Positions 17,826 to 26,107 of a DNA stretch of 45,471 nucleotides are shown piece by piece. How positions within the stretch are numbered: position 1 is the stretch's first letter; the number at the start of each line of letters is the position of its first letter. The stretch is from NCBI GenBank assembly GCA_903904835.1, contig CAIVEI010000203.1:1-45471 (forward strand), written 5' to 3'. The stretch comes from an uncultured Schlesneria sp. (GTDB lineage Bacteria > Planctomycetota > Planctomycetia > Planctomycetales > Planctomycetaceae). The position numbers and the translations under genes were made by a program. A model generated the notes under the pieces. That model was not told the origin of the DNA, made no database searches, and saw only the letters and a list, made by a program, of their open reading frames with translations.

Positions 17826-18503
17826 TCAATCTGGCAACTTCGGCAATCCCACACGAAGACAGTTTTCGACTAACGGACACTCAGTACATTTTGGCCGTCG
17901 AGCAATGCAGATACGACGACCATGATGGATCAGCCGGTGTGAAAAATTAATCCATTCCTCTTGAGGGACCAGCGCCATCAGATCCCGTTCGACCTGCTCG
18001 GCACCGGCGTTTTTGGTTAATCCCAGCAAACGACTGATTCGACCCACATGCGTGTCAACCACGACGCCACTTGGAATACCGAATGCCGTCCCGAGCAGTA
18101 CGTTAGCGGTCTTTCGACCGACACCCGGCAGCCGTACCAGTTCATCCAGCGTCTGCGGCAACTCACCACCGTGATCTTCCACAACCGCCTGTGACATGCC
18201 GATCAAATTCCTGGCTTTGTTGCGAAAAAAGCCGGTGGAACGAATGACCTCTTCAAGCTCCTCTGGAACGGCCTTCGCGAGCGCCTGCGGTGTCGGATAC
18301 TTCTTAAAAAGAGCCGGCGTGACCATGTTGACTCGCTCGTCGGTACACTGAGCTGACAGAATTGTCGCCGCCAGAAGTTGAAACGGATTTTCGTGGTTGA
18401 GAGCACAAATTGCCACAGGGTAAGTCTCTCGCAATCCACGAATGATTCGCTGGACACGTTGAGATTTATCATCAGCGGAACGACTTGAACGAGCTTTTGC
18501 CAT
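17826..18503 (-). CDS. nth: Endonuclease III
   Basis: About 225 residues from the ATG at 18503 (MAKARSS). A longer frame begins at 18554, but its extra 17 residues are unlike the family and neither start has a good ribosome site. The DNA glycosylase/AP lyase removes oxidised pyrimidines in base excision repair. [13 protein letters not shown] is the helix-hairpin-helix with the catalytic Lys, and VVDTHVGR holds the catalytic Asp. [17 protein letters not shown] (C-x6-C-x2-C-x5-C) binds the [4Fe-4S] cluster. E. coli Nth is 211 residues. Confidence 0.92.
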   Translation of the reverse strand: MAKARSSRSADDKSQRVQRIIRGLRETYPVAICALNHENPFQLLAATILSAQCTDERVNMVTPALFKKYPTPQALAKAVPEELEEVIRSTGFFRNKARNLIGMSQAVVEDHGGELPQTLDELVRLPGVGRKTANVLLGTAFGIPSGVVVDTHVGRISRLLGLTKNAGAEQVERDLMALVPQEEWINFSHRLIHHGRRICIARRPKCTECPLVENCLRVGLPKLPD

Positions 18504-18677
18504 CGGAAAACACTTTAAGTGACGGTGCTGTGCTATTTGGTTATGGACTGACATTGACGGACATGACTAGAATTCAGCGAGTGTTGAATGACTTGGGCAG
18601 GATTGCTCGCCGTCCCTGACCGTCCGATCCGAAATACGTTTTGTAATGATTTAGTTAATCGAGAGCGCAGGTAGTAC

Positions 18678-19070
18678 GTGACTGACGAGCTTCCCGAACA
18701 GTATCGTGAAGGAATACGGCTCTTCAATGAAGAGGAATTCTTTGATTGTCATGATGTTCTGGAAGAGCTGTGGTCGGAAACAGTAGGTCCCGAACGAAAA
18801 TTCCTCCAGGGGCTAATCCAGGCATCGATCGCTCTCTTTCATTTTGGCAATGAAAATTTTGGTGGGGCGAAAAAATTATATCTTTCAGCGATCAAGAATC
18901 TTGATTTCCACGGCGACGAATTCATGGGAATCAAACTCGGCGAGTTTCTGCAGGATTTCCGACGTTGCTTTCAGGAATTGCTCGACAATACTGAAACCTA
19001 CCCAACGACCGTCGCGATCCGTGACGAACTTGTCCCTAAGATTCAGTACGTCTCGCAGGAGCTGACCTGA
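18678..19070 (+). CDS. DUF309 family protein
   Basis: 130 residues beginning at GTG 18678 (no ATG is available in the right place). EGIRLFNEEEFFDCHDVLEELW near residues 11-31 is the DUF309 signature (xxGxxLFNxxxFFExHExLExxW). Then comes a helical stretch with LIQASIALFHFGNENFGGAKKLY. The fold is all-helical; the biochemical role is unknown. The stop overlaps the next ATG by one base (TGATG), so the two genes are translationally coupled. Confidence 0.88.
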   Translation: MTDELPEQYREGIRLFNEEEFFDCHDVLEELWSETVGPERKFLQGLIQASIALFHFGNENFGGAKKLYLSAIKNLDFHGDEFMGIKLGEFLQDFRRCFQELLDNTETYPTTVAIRDELVPKIQYVSQELT

Positions 19071-19768
19071 TGGATGCATCAACTCATCTTGACGCTGAAT
19101 TAAAGGACTTCTCGGGTCTGGCTCCGTTATTTCCATTGCCGAACCTTGTACTGTTTCCGCAGGCCCTGCTGCCGTTGCACATCTTCGAATCTCGCTACCG
19201 CAAAATGACAGCGGATGCATTGGATGGCGAGCGGTTGATCGCAATGAGTTTACTCCGTCCGGGCTGGGATTTGCTTCCGTCCAGCAAGATCCCCCCGATT
19301 CATAACATCGTGGGCCTGGGCAAAATCATCGCTCACGAGAAGCTGGATGATGGCCGTTACTATCTCGTGCTACGCGGACTGGCTCGCGCTAAACTGTTGG
19401 GCGAGCAACAAGTGGGTCTCCCCTACCGTCTAGGGCAGCTCGAAATCTGTCGAGAAATCATCAGCGACCAGCCCCCATTCAGCCGCCAGGACCGTGCTGA
19501 AGAACTTGCCAGCCTGTTTGGAAAACTGTTCCCCGAAATCAAGCTTCAAAAACTGTTCCTTCATGCAGTCTCGGAACTGCCATTAGGGACCGTCTGTGAC
19601 CTTCTGCTCGGCTCATTGCCCTTACCGTCAGAGGTCTCTCAGCAATTTCAGGACGAACTGAATGTCGACGTTCGTAGCCAGAAATTGTTGGATCTTCTGC
19701 AGAATGCCGTAAAAGGTACGAAAAACAACCAGAAACAGAAGTTCCCGCCGAAGTTCAGCGAGAATTGA
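19070..19768 (+). CDS. Lon N-terminal (substrate-binding) domain protein
   Basis: 232 residues. LAPLFPLPNLVLFPQALLPLHIFESRYRKM is the beginning of the stand-alone Lon substrate-binding (PUA-like) domain, and GLGKIIAHEKLDDGRYYLVLRGLARAKL follows. There is no AAA or protease domain, so it is not a Lon protease; such proteins are thought to bind proteins, but their role is unproven. It shares one base with the DUF309 gene. The last 50 residues contain a lysine/asparagine-rich tail. An inverted repeat follows downstream. Confidence 0.88.
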   Translation: MDASTHLDAELKDFSGLAPLFPLPNLVLFPQALLPLHIFESRYRKMTADALDGERLIAMSLLRPGWDLLPSSKIPPIHNIVGLGKIIAHEKLDDGRYYLVLRGLARAKLLGEQQVGLPYRLGQLEICREIISDQPPFSRQDRAEELASLFGKLFPEIKLQKLFLHAVSELPLGTVCDLLLGSLPLPSEVSQQFQDELNVDVRSQKLLDLLQNAVKGTKNNQKQKFPPKFSEN

Positions 19769-19819
19769 TTTCTTCCGTCAAGCAAGTTTCGTTGAACGTC
19801 AATCTCAAACACCATGAAA

Positions 19820-19895
19820 CGATAGCCCGACGCGCAAGCGATGTTATTCCCGTGAAAACAAAGAGAAGATCCCTCGCTTGCGCGTCGGGCTATCG
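19820..19895. repeat. Inverted repeat between converging genes
   Basis: Perfect 22-base arms at 19820-19841 and 19874-19895, separated by 32 bases. The arms include the run GCCCGACGCGCAAGCG, a sequence style I associate with dispersed planctomycete intergenic repeats. It lies between the stops of the Lon-domain gene (+) and the permease gene (-). It may act as a transcription terminator or be a mobile repeat. No T-run is obvious. Confidence 0.75.
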
Positions 19896-19917
19896 AATCA
19901 TCCGGGCTAACGAATAT

Positions 19918-20706
19918 CTATCGACTCGGTGCATAAACCCGTGTGAAGTAGTACGTGGCAAGCCCAAAACCGATGGCAATCACGACCCATCGAACGACGT
20001 TTTTATCGAGTTTTCGAGAAACACTGGCACCGACAAACCCACCGGCAATGCCTGCCAAAAGCATCGGACCGCCATAGTGCCAGTCGACTCGTCCATAAAC
20101 CATAAAAATCAGAACAGAGACGCCGTTAATCGCCGACGCCAATAAGCTTTTCAGAGCGTTCATGCGGTGGATATCCCCCAGTCCCATGAGCGCCAATGAA
20201 CTGAGCATCAGGATGCCAATCCCGGCACCGAAGTAACCTCCGTACAACGCGATCAAAAACTGAAATCCGATAATTCCAATAAATGTCGATCGCGACGGTT
20301 GAGCATGGGGTCGCCCGATCCCGGTCCATTTCGTAATCGCCGGCTGAAGCAGAAACAGCGCCGATGCCGCCAGGATCAACCAGGGCACCATCTGTTGAAA
20401 GATTTTTTCAGGCTGTGTCACGACCAGCAATGTTCCGACCAGACTGCCAATGAGAGAAGGGATGATCAAAGGGGCAATCCAACGTCCTTGCCCGGACATT
20501 TCACGTCGATATCCCCATGTCGCGGCAAGGGAACCAGGAAATAGCGAGAACGTGCTGGTCGCGTTCGCGATGACAGCCGCCGCCTCGGAAGAACCGAGAA
20601 TCCAGGTCAACGCCGGAAACGTCAACAACGTGCCGCCACCAGCCACCGAATTAATGGCTCCGGCAACAAATGCAGCACTACACAAGAAAATGAATTGAGC
20701 GATCAT
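19918..20706 (-). CDS. TauE/SafE family permease
   Basis: 262 residues from the ATG at 20706 (MIAQFIFLCSAAFVAGAINSVAGGGTLLTFPAL). An upstream frame reaches 20931, but its extra 75 residues are basic and atypical and run into the neighbouring coding region, so I left them out. AGAINSVAGGGTLLTFP is the TauE/SafE motif. Several hydrophobic spans follow, with a repeat-like second half (GGYFGAGIGILMLSSLALMG...). It is probably an inner-membrane exporter of sulfite or other sulfur-containing anions; the substrate is uncertain. Confidence 0.88.
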   Translation of the reverse strand: MIAQFIFLCSAAFVAGAINSVAGGGTLLTFPALTWILGSSEAAAVIANATSTFSLFPGSLAATWGYRREMSGQGRWIAPLIIPSLIGSLVGTLLVVTQPEKIFQQMVPWLILAASALFLLQPAITKWTGIGRPHAQPSRSTFIGIIGFQFLIALYGGYFGAGIGILMLSSLALMGLGDIHRMNALKSLLASAINGVSVLIFMVYGRVDWHYGGPMLLAGIAGGFVGASVSRKLDKNVVRWVVIAIGFGLATYYFTRVYAPSR

Positions 20707-20782
20707 GTGCGAATAATACGATGAATTGCCCGATACAGAAACCGTCCACAAGACCAGTCTCGGCACGACCCCGCAAAGGAAT

Positions 20783-21847
20783 TTATCGAACCAGTTCCAA
20801 TACCGCCCGACCAACCTGATCCGTCGTCGCCGTTCCCCCGAGATCCGGTGTACGCGGACCGGAGTTGCGTAAGAGTTCCGCCACTGCCGAATGAATCGAT
20901 GCCGATGCCGTGTCGAAACCGAGATGCCCAAGCATCATCCCTGCTGACAATATTGCCGCAAGAGGATTCGCAATTCCTTTTCCGATAATGTCTGGAGCAG
21001 AACCGTGGACCGGCTCAAACAGACTCGGATGGCGACGAGTCGGATCGAGATTACCACTGGCCGCCAACCCCATACTGCCGACAATGATCGCCGAAAGATC
21101 TGTCAGAATGTCTCCAAACAGATTGCTCGCCACCACCACATCGAACGATTCAGGGCGACGCACGAATTCCATGACAGCCCGGTCAACGAGTAGCGATTCC
21201 GTTTGAATCTGCGGAAATTCCGATGAAACGGCAGCAAAGACTTCGTCCCAAAGCACCATTCCGTACCCCTGCGCGTTGCTCTTCGTGATTGACGCGACTC
21301 GATGACGCGGCCTCGCAACCGCTTGCTCAAACGCCGCTCGGATGATGCGTTCGCAGCCACGTCGCGTGAATACAGAAGTTTGGATTGCCACATCATGATC
21401 TGTATGCTGATAGACTCGCCCACCGACGTTGGCGTATTCTCCTTCCGTATTTTCACGGAAAACAAGCATGTCGATCGAACCAGCAGCTTTGTTTCGAAGT
21501 GGGCTTTCGACCCCTTCAAATAAATAGGCCGGACGCAAGCAAACGCATTGATCAAACCGTCGGCGAATCGGTAGCAATAACCCATTCAACGTCAGATGGT
21601 CCTGCACCTTGGGATGTCCGACTGCGCCCAAAAGGATTGAGTCGAAAACGGACAGTTGATCAAGGAAGTCTGCCGGTGCCATTTGACCATGTTGAAAATA
21701 ATAATCCGTTCCCCACGGGAATTGGATCCACTCAATTTGGTTCCCTGATCGCGTGGCCGCAGCATCCGCGACCTGAACCGCGTGTCTGGTGACTTCAGGA
21801 CCAATCCCATCTCCGCCAATCACGGCAATTCGATACTTTGACTTCAT
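20783..21847 (-). CDS. Isocitrate/isopropylmalate-type dehydrogenase, probably D-malate/tartrate dehydrogenase
   Basis: 354 residues from ATG 21847, preceded by GGAAGGAAATGCG; an in-frame ATG at 21895 lacks a site as good. It has IAVIGGDGIGPEV, then DSILLGAVGHPKVQDH, LRPAYLFEGVESPL, VFRENTEGEYANVGG, TKSNAQGYGMVLWDEVF and SNLFGDILTDLSA. The VRENTEGEY and SNAQxxGMVxWDEVF stretches resemble tartrate dehydrogenase/decarboxylase and DmlA more than LeuB. I infer oxidation and decarboxylation of D-malate or tartrate, with NAD+ and a divalent metal; LeuB-like activity cannot be excluded. No leuCD genes are nearby, which also speaks against LeuB. Confidence 0.82.
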   Translation of the reverse strand: MKSKYRIAVIGGDGIGPEVTRHAVQVADAAATRSGNQIEWIQFPWGTDYYFQHGQMAPADFLDQLSVFDSILLGAVGHPKVQDHLTLNGLLLPIRRRFDQCVCLRPAYLFEGVESPLRNKAAGSIDMLVFRENTEGEYANVGGRVYQHTDHDVAIQTSVFTRRGCERIIRAAFEQAVARPRHRVASITKSNAQGYGMVLWDEVFAAVSSEFPQIQTESLLVDRAVMEFVRRPESFDVVVASNLFGDILTDLSAIIVGSMGLAASGNLDPTRRHPSLFEPVHGSAPDIIGKGIANPLAAILSAGMMLGHLGFDTASASIHSAVAELLRNSGPRTPDLGGTATTDQVGRAVLELVR

Positions 21848-21901
21848 CGCATTTCCTTCCGATTCGCCATGATTCAATGTGAAATGAATCATCAAACAAA
21901 A

Positions 21902-21929
21902 AGACCCGGCTGTTTGGACAACCGGGTCT
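21902..21929 (-). terminator. Hairpin terminator between two minus-strand genes
   Basis: AGACCCGG and CCGGGTCT form an 8-base stem with a 12-base loop. On the minus strand a T-rich stretch (TTTTTG) follows. It sits after the coiled-coil gene (21970-23499) and before the dehydrogenase start, so it should end transcription of the former. Confidence 0.75.
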
Positions 21930-21969
21930 CATTTTCATTCACTAACACTTATTTCGTGATGAGATCGGC

Positions 21970-23499
21970 TTATTTGCTACCACCGAACACCTTACTGTTC
22001 GCCCCGTCTGACTGATTCTGAGGAGTTTGACGACCCTTGGCGTAGGCACCAGAAACGTTTCCATTCGAAGTGCGGTCACCTGACATGTCTTTCGTCGATT
22101 CGCTGGCCGAACCCGCCTTCAAATTCCAAGGGCGGTTTTGACCCGGCAGGAACGTACGTCGTTTCGTGTGGTAACCAATGTATGCCAGGAAGTCATTCAT
22201 CTTGATGATACGAACCCCGTTGGAGCGAGCTTCCTCCCTCATCTCGGTAAAATGGCGTTGAATTTCCTTGACCTTCGCTTTCGCTTCCTCTCCTGTGACA
22301 TCTGGCAGTTCAGGAATGTCGCCTTTCACGAAAAATCGTGTTTGAACCGTGATTTTTCCGTCCTTGGGTGTTCTCACACCGTTTTCATCAACTTCATTAT
22401 CGATGACGCAGCCAGCCACCGCCATCATTTGATGGAATTGTTCGCGATCACTTCGTCCATCACCGTCCATGTCAATTCCGCCGATCACTGAAATCTTTTC
22501 GATCCGACCTGGATCCCAGATCGGAGTATAAATCAAGTCACCGGAAACGATCGGTCGGTACAAATCTTCTTCAACAACCCGAGCTTCAGCCATATGCGGC
22601 TCGAGGATTCGAGTGACTTCGATTTTGCCTTTGATGTCTTCGGCACCACGGCCAACGCCCAGATTCTCTTTGGCATAAACACTGAAGGTCATTCGTGGTT
22701 TCAAATAGTCGGCGTCGCCAAGATTAATCCAGACGGTATTGGAATTGTGTTCCACTCGACGAATGATGCCGTCGGCCGCTTCGAAGCTCAGTTTTTCCAG
22801 ATTATCAATCTTGTCCTTAAGGAATTCGATACGATTATTCAAGCTGGTAATCGTGCTGTTGAGTGCTTTCCGCTCTTTTTCTCGCGATTCTTTTTCTTGA
22901 GCAAGCTCATCAACGGCAGCGTTGAGCTTGGACTTGACCGTCGAGATTTCCTGAATCTTGGCATTCACCTTTTCGTCACGATCTCCGATCACTCCCAACT
23001 TATCGCGTTCAGCGTCTTTGGTCTGCTGACTGTAATTATCGACCTGGGACTGATATTGATTTTTCAGTCCGAGAACTTCCTTTTCCAGCGAAGCGACCTT
23101 CGCGGCTTTGGAGTCGCGATCAGCCGATGCGGCATCCAGCGCATCTCGAAGCTTTCGCAATGTTTCAAAAACCGTAGGACCAGCCGCGTCCTTACCATTC
23201 GCCTGCATTTCTGCCTCAAGCCCGCGCACCACTGTGGCTTGATTTTGCGGATTGTTTGGATCGTCGACCTGATCGAACTTGATCCCAATCTTGGTTTTCA
23301 AGATCTGAACCTGATCGTCCAAAGTCTTTTGAACCCGATTCAGCTTCTGATTTTCGTCGTTTAATTTCGTGATCTCGGCGGTTTTGTCATTCGCCTCACG
23401 ATTAAACACATACGAAACGATTCCCAAGATCACCGAAAGCATCACGAATAAAATCAACGCGTAATGAACGGCACCAGGTTTGTTGGCGGCGGCAGCCAT
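21970..23499 (-). CDS. Membrane-anchored coiled-coil protein, function unknown
   Basis: 509 residues. A membrane helix (about 13-31, YALILFVMLSVILGIVSYVF) follows a short cytoplasmic start. Residues 36-260 or so are charged heptad-rich coiled coil (KTAEITKLNDENQKLNRVQ..., later SLNNRIEFLKDKIDNLEKL). A probable folded domain follows from about 265 (IIRRVEHNSNTVWINLGDADYLKPRMTFSVYA...). The C-terminus is Gly/Ser/Asn-rich. AAGGGAAAGCC is the ribosome site. It may be a periplasmic scaffold, which is an inference. A terminator lies just downstream. No enzymatic motif seen. Confidence 0.8.
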   Translation of the reverse strand: MAAAANKPGAVHYALILFVMLSVILGIVSYVFNREANDKTAEITKLNDENQKLNRVQKTLDDQVQILKTKIGIKFDQVDDPNNPQNQATVVRGLEAEMQANGKDAAGPTVFETLRKLRDALDAASADRDSKAAKVASLEKEVLGLKNQYQSQVDNYSQQTKDAERDKLGVIGDRDEKVNAKIQEISTVKSKLNAAVDELAQEKESREKERKALNSTITSLNNRIEFLKDKIDNLEKLSFEAADGIIRRVEHNSNTVWINLGDADYLKPRMTFSVYAKENLGVGRGAEDIKGKIEVTRILEPHMAEARVVEEDLYRPIVSGDLIYTPIWDPGRIEKISVIGGIDMDGDGRSDREQFHQMMAVAGCVIDNEVDENGVRTPKDGKITVQTRFFVKGDIPELPDVTGEEAKAKVKEIQRHFTEMREEARSNGVRIIKMNDFLAYIGYHTKRRTFLPGQNRPWNLKAGSASESTKDMSGDRTSNGNVSGAYAKGRQTPQNQSDGANSKVFGGSK

Positions 23500-24012
23500 G
23501 GCTTTCCCTTAGGCGAGAACCGGACGATGTGGAACTAGCGACAACCTGACGACGAAGGAATCGCTGGATTTGGACGAAAGCATTATCAGTTATCAGTGTA
23601 TGAGGCACATTACGCGAGTCAAGCAGTTTCTATTAAGGAACGTCCTATTCCTGCTTTCTTGCCTTTGCTGCGAAATCGGATGATTCCTCAAAAACGGCAG
23701 ATTTCTTCAAAACAATCCATTAGCGCACAGATCCATTCTCTACGCAGACTCAATCATCTCTGTCGGCAACCTGAGATGGCATCGTTGCCAAAACCCGGCT
23801 GCATTCTCCGTCTATTGGTAATCAATGTCCGATACTGCACAATGTTCCGGATCTGACAGCGGTTTGGCCTCGGTCACTCTCGTCGGCTCGCAGAAGACGA
23901 ATAAAAAACCTTCGATCTATCGATCGTTCTTAAACGCCTTTTGCATTGACCCTCCGTGCTCAATCTCCCACAAACCGATTCGACCAGACGTAGATTAAAA
24001 AAACGAAGGCTA
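23500..24012. other. Intergenic region, about 510 bases, divergent promoters expected
   Basis: It separates the coiled-coil gene (-) from the solute-binding lipoprotein gene (+). A tandem TTATCAG TTATCAG lies near 23586. I could not find a coding region, RNA gene or convincing hairpin. Confidence 0.5.
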
Positions 24013-25596
24013 ATGGCCGAAGCACACCGCAATAACCACGTTGAGAAAGACAGACGGATGAAGGATGCTTCTGAATGCAACTTCAAGCATACGAATGCTT
24101 TGAAAAGGACTCTTACGCTCAGAAACTTCCTTTCAAGCCAGCAATTGTTCGTCGTTTCGCCAGCCTTCATTCTTCTATTTCTGGTTGGTTGCCCAGTATC
24201 AAACCCTTCTCCGGGCCCAAAACAGGCAAGACAACCTTTTCGCGGCAGCGAGCTGGAAGTTGTCGCACCCAAGTCTTTGAATCTGCCGGTCTACTGGGAA
24301 GTGCTGCTTCAAGAATGGTCGTCGCAGACCGGAGCATCAACAAAATTTGCGGAATTCGACACAAACGAAGCATTCTTGACTGAATCGACTGTAAAACCGG
24401 AATCAGGTGGGCGTCTTGTATTATTCCCGTTCCGTGATTTTTGCCGTTTCGAAACTCAACTGACACCATTGTCTCCCTTCGACGCCCGGCTTGAATCCCG
24501 CGAAGTCTTCAAAGGACTTCGTGAGCGGGCTCTTTCACGTGAACGTGAATTCATCGCCGTCCCTGTTTCGGTTCCAGTTCTTGTCTGCTATTTCAGAAAC
24601 GATTTGCTCCGTGCCGCTCGTCGGAAAGCACCGGAAACCTGGAACGATTATCTCGAACTGATTGAAACTTTAGACACTTGGGCACCCGGGCTGTCAGCAG
24701 TCGAACCACTCGCTCCAGAATTCCGGGCGACAACATTTTTTGCGAAATCACTCGCTTATTGTAAGCACCCTGAAAACTATTCCGTCTGGTTCGACATCGA
24801 TACGGGAAAGCCGACATTGAATTCGCCAGGCTTTGTCGAGGCACTCGAAACCGCACGACGCACGTGGAGCAAGCTTCCGCCTGAAGTGGCGAACTATTCC
24901 CCTGCCGATTGTCGCCGAATGCTGCTGACGGGAAAAGCGGCGATGGCCTTGGCATTTGAACCACTGAGCTCGGAACTCATCGCCCGCTCGCAATCGGAAG
25001 AAAGTTCAAAAGTACAAAGGATTGAGGGAATTGAGATTGGTGTCTGCCGACTTCCCGGGTCCCGACGTGTTTTCAATCGTAATTCAAAGAAATGGGATAC
25101 GATTGCGACGGGGACAACTCATGCACCAGCGTTGTGTGGGTTTGCCGGACTGGCGATGGGGGTCAAGCTTCCCTCCAAACGTGAGCAAGAGTCTGCCGCG
25201 TTGGACTTGCTGATCAACTTGAGCACCGCGACGTTATTCGACGAAGCGTTTGTCTCTCTCCCCAAAGGCCCCTGTCGGGAATCTCAATTGACATTGGCCC
25301 CAAACTGGTTTGGCCCGGAACTCTCGTCAGAAGAGGCAAGTCAGTATGCGGATGCCGTCGCGCAATCCTTGCGAGATATGCAGCTTGTGTATGAATTACC
25401 CGTAATCGGTGCAGATGAGTTTCGCCAGGCCGCTGCGATTGCTTTGGAACCATTTATTCGAGGCGCGAGCGACTCCGAACAAACTTCGCAGGCGATGCAG
25501 CAGGCATATGAATCGATCGTCGAACGGCTTGGACCTGATGCCGTCAGAGATTCTTATCGCCGAGGACTTGGCCTGTCACCACGGGCAACAAAATAA
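24013..25596 (+). CDS. ABC-type extracellular solute-binding lipoprotein
   Basis: About 527 residues from ATG 24013 (after AAGG); the frame opens at a GTG at 23956 and another ATG lies at 24058. A hydrophobic signal ends in LFLVGC, where Cys60 is the likely lipid-modified residue; the leader before it is unusually long. The mature part resembles carbohydrate-type substrate-binding proteins: LEVVAPKSLNLPVYWEVLL, TWNDYLELIETLD, LTGKAAMALAFEPLSS, and a C-terminal helical domain. The ligand is unknown, and no permease or ATPase gene lies beside it, so it may be an orphan. A terminator follows. Confidence 0.75.
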   Translation: MAEAHRNNHVEKDRRMKDASECNFKHTNALKRTLTLRNFLSSQQLFVVSPAFILLFLVGCPVSNPSPGPKQARQPFRGSELEVVAPKSLNLPVYWEVLLQEWSSQTGASTKFAEFDTNEAFLTESTVKPESGGRLVLFPFRDFCRFETQLTPLSPFDARLESREVFKGLRERALSREREFIAVPVSVPVLVCYFRNDLLRAARRKAPETWNDYLELIETLDTWAPGLSAVEPLAPEFRATTFFAKSLAYCKHPENYSVWFDIDTGKPTLNSPGFVEALETARRTWSKLPPEVANYSPADCRRMLLTGKAAMALAFEPLSSELIARSQSEESSKVQRIEGIEIGVCRLPGSRRVFNRNSKKWDTIATGTTHAPALCGFAGLAMGVKLPSKREQESAALDLLINLSTATLFDEAFVSLPKGPCRESQLTLAPNWFGPELSSEEASQYADAVAQSLRDMQLVYELPVIGADEFRQAAAIALEPFIRGASDSEQTSQAMQQAYESIVERLGPDAVRDSYRRGLGLSPRATK

Positions 25597-25607
25597 GCCA
25601 AATACAA

Positions 25608-25643
25608 ACAGCTCTCGTTCGAAGTATTTCGAACGAGAGCTGT
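25608..25643. terminator. Bidirectional hairpin between converging genes
   Basis: Two perfect 16-base arms (25608-25623 and 25628-25643) with a 4-base GTAT loop lie between the lipoprotein gene stop and the rpmA stop. The arm contains CTCTCGTTCGAA. The minus side continues TTTGTATTTG, so it could serve rpmA too. Confidence 0.75.
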
Positions 25644-25678
25644 TGAGTATCAAAAAACCAAGCAAATATGCCTGTATT

Positions 25679-25945
25679 TCAGTTTGTTTCTGCTGCCGCT
25701 TCAGCCGGCTTAACGTTGATTCGGCGTCCTTCCTGATCGAAGAAAACCGTTCCGCCAACCAAGGCGAACAGCGTATAGTCACGACCAATGCCAACACCCT
25801 TGCCGGGGTGCCACTTCGTTCCGTTTTGACGAATCAGAATGTTGCCAGGAATGACAGCCTGACCACCAAATTTCTTTACGCCAAGTCGTTTGGCCTTTGA
25901 ATCACGACCGTTGCGACTGGAGCCTTGCCCCTTCTTATGTGCCAT
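25679..25945 (-). CDS. rpmA: 50S ribosomal protein bL27
   Basis: 88 residues, the usual length. It begins [16 protein letters not shown] and has [24 protein letters not shown] and [13 protein letters not shown], all standard. The protein's N-terminus reaches into the peptidyl-transferase centre of the ribosome. A rplU (bL21) gene, often adjacent in other bacteria, is not next to it here. The last residues are alanine/glutamate-rich. Confidence 0.96.
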   Translation of the reverse strand: MAHKKGQGSSRNGRDSKAKRLGVKKFGGQAVIPGNILIRQNGTKWHPGKGVGIGRDYTLFALVGGTVFFDQEGRRINVKPAEAAAETN

Positions 25946-26107
25946 GCTGAATCCCCTTCACATCAACAAACCAACAAATTCTGACGATCAACAATTTGCA
26001 CGAAGCATGACAAAGCAGCCCGTCGCATCACGTCCAGATACGCGCCAGTTCGGCGCGGGGCAAGATTGTGGCTGATTTCATGAGAAATCGCAAGGTTGCC
26101 GCGCAAA

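Noticed and set aside
20707-20931. N-terminal extension of the TauE/SafE permease
   Set aside because: The extra 75 residues are basic and atypical and overlap the dehydrogenase gene; the membrane-protein start at 20706 is typical.
20783-21847. leuB (3-isopropylmalate dehydrogenase)
   Set aside because: The motif set resembles tartrate/D-malate dehydrogenases more closely and there are no leu genes nearby; left as a family-level call.
24013-25596. Complete ABC transporter operon
   Set aside because: Only the solute-binding lipoprotein is present; the neighbours are rpmA and a coiled-coil gene, not permease or ATPase genes.
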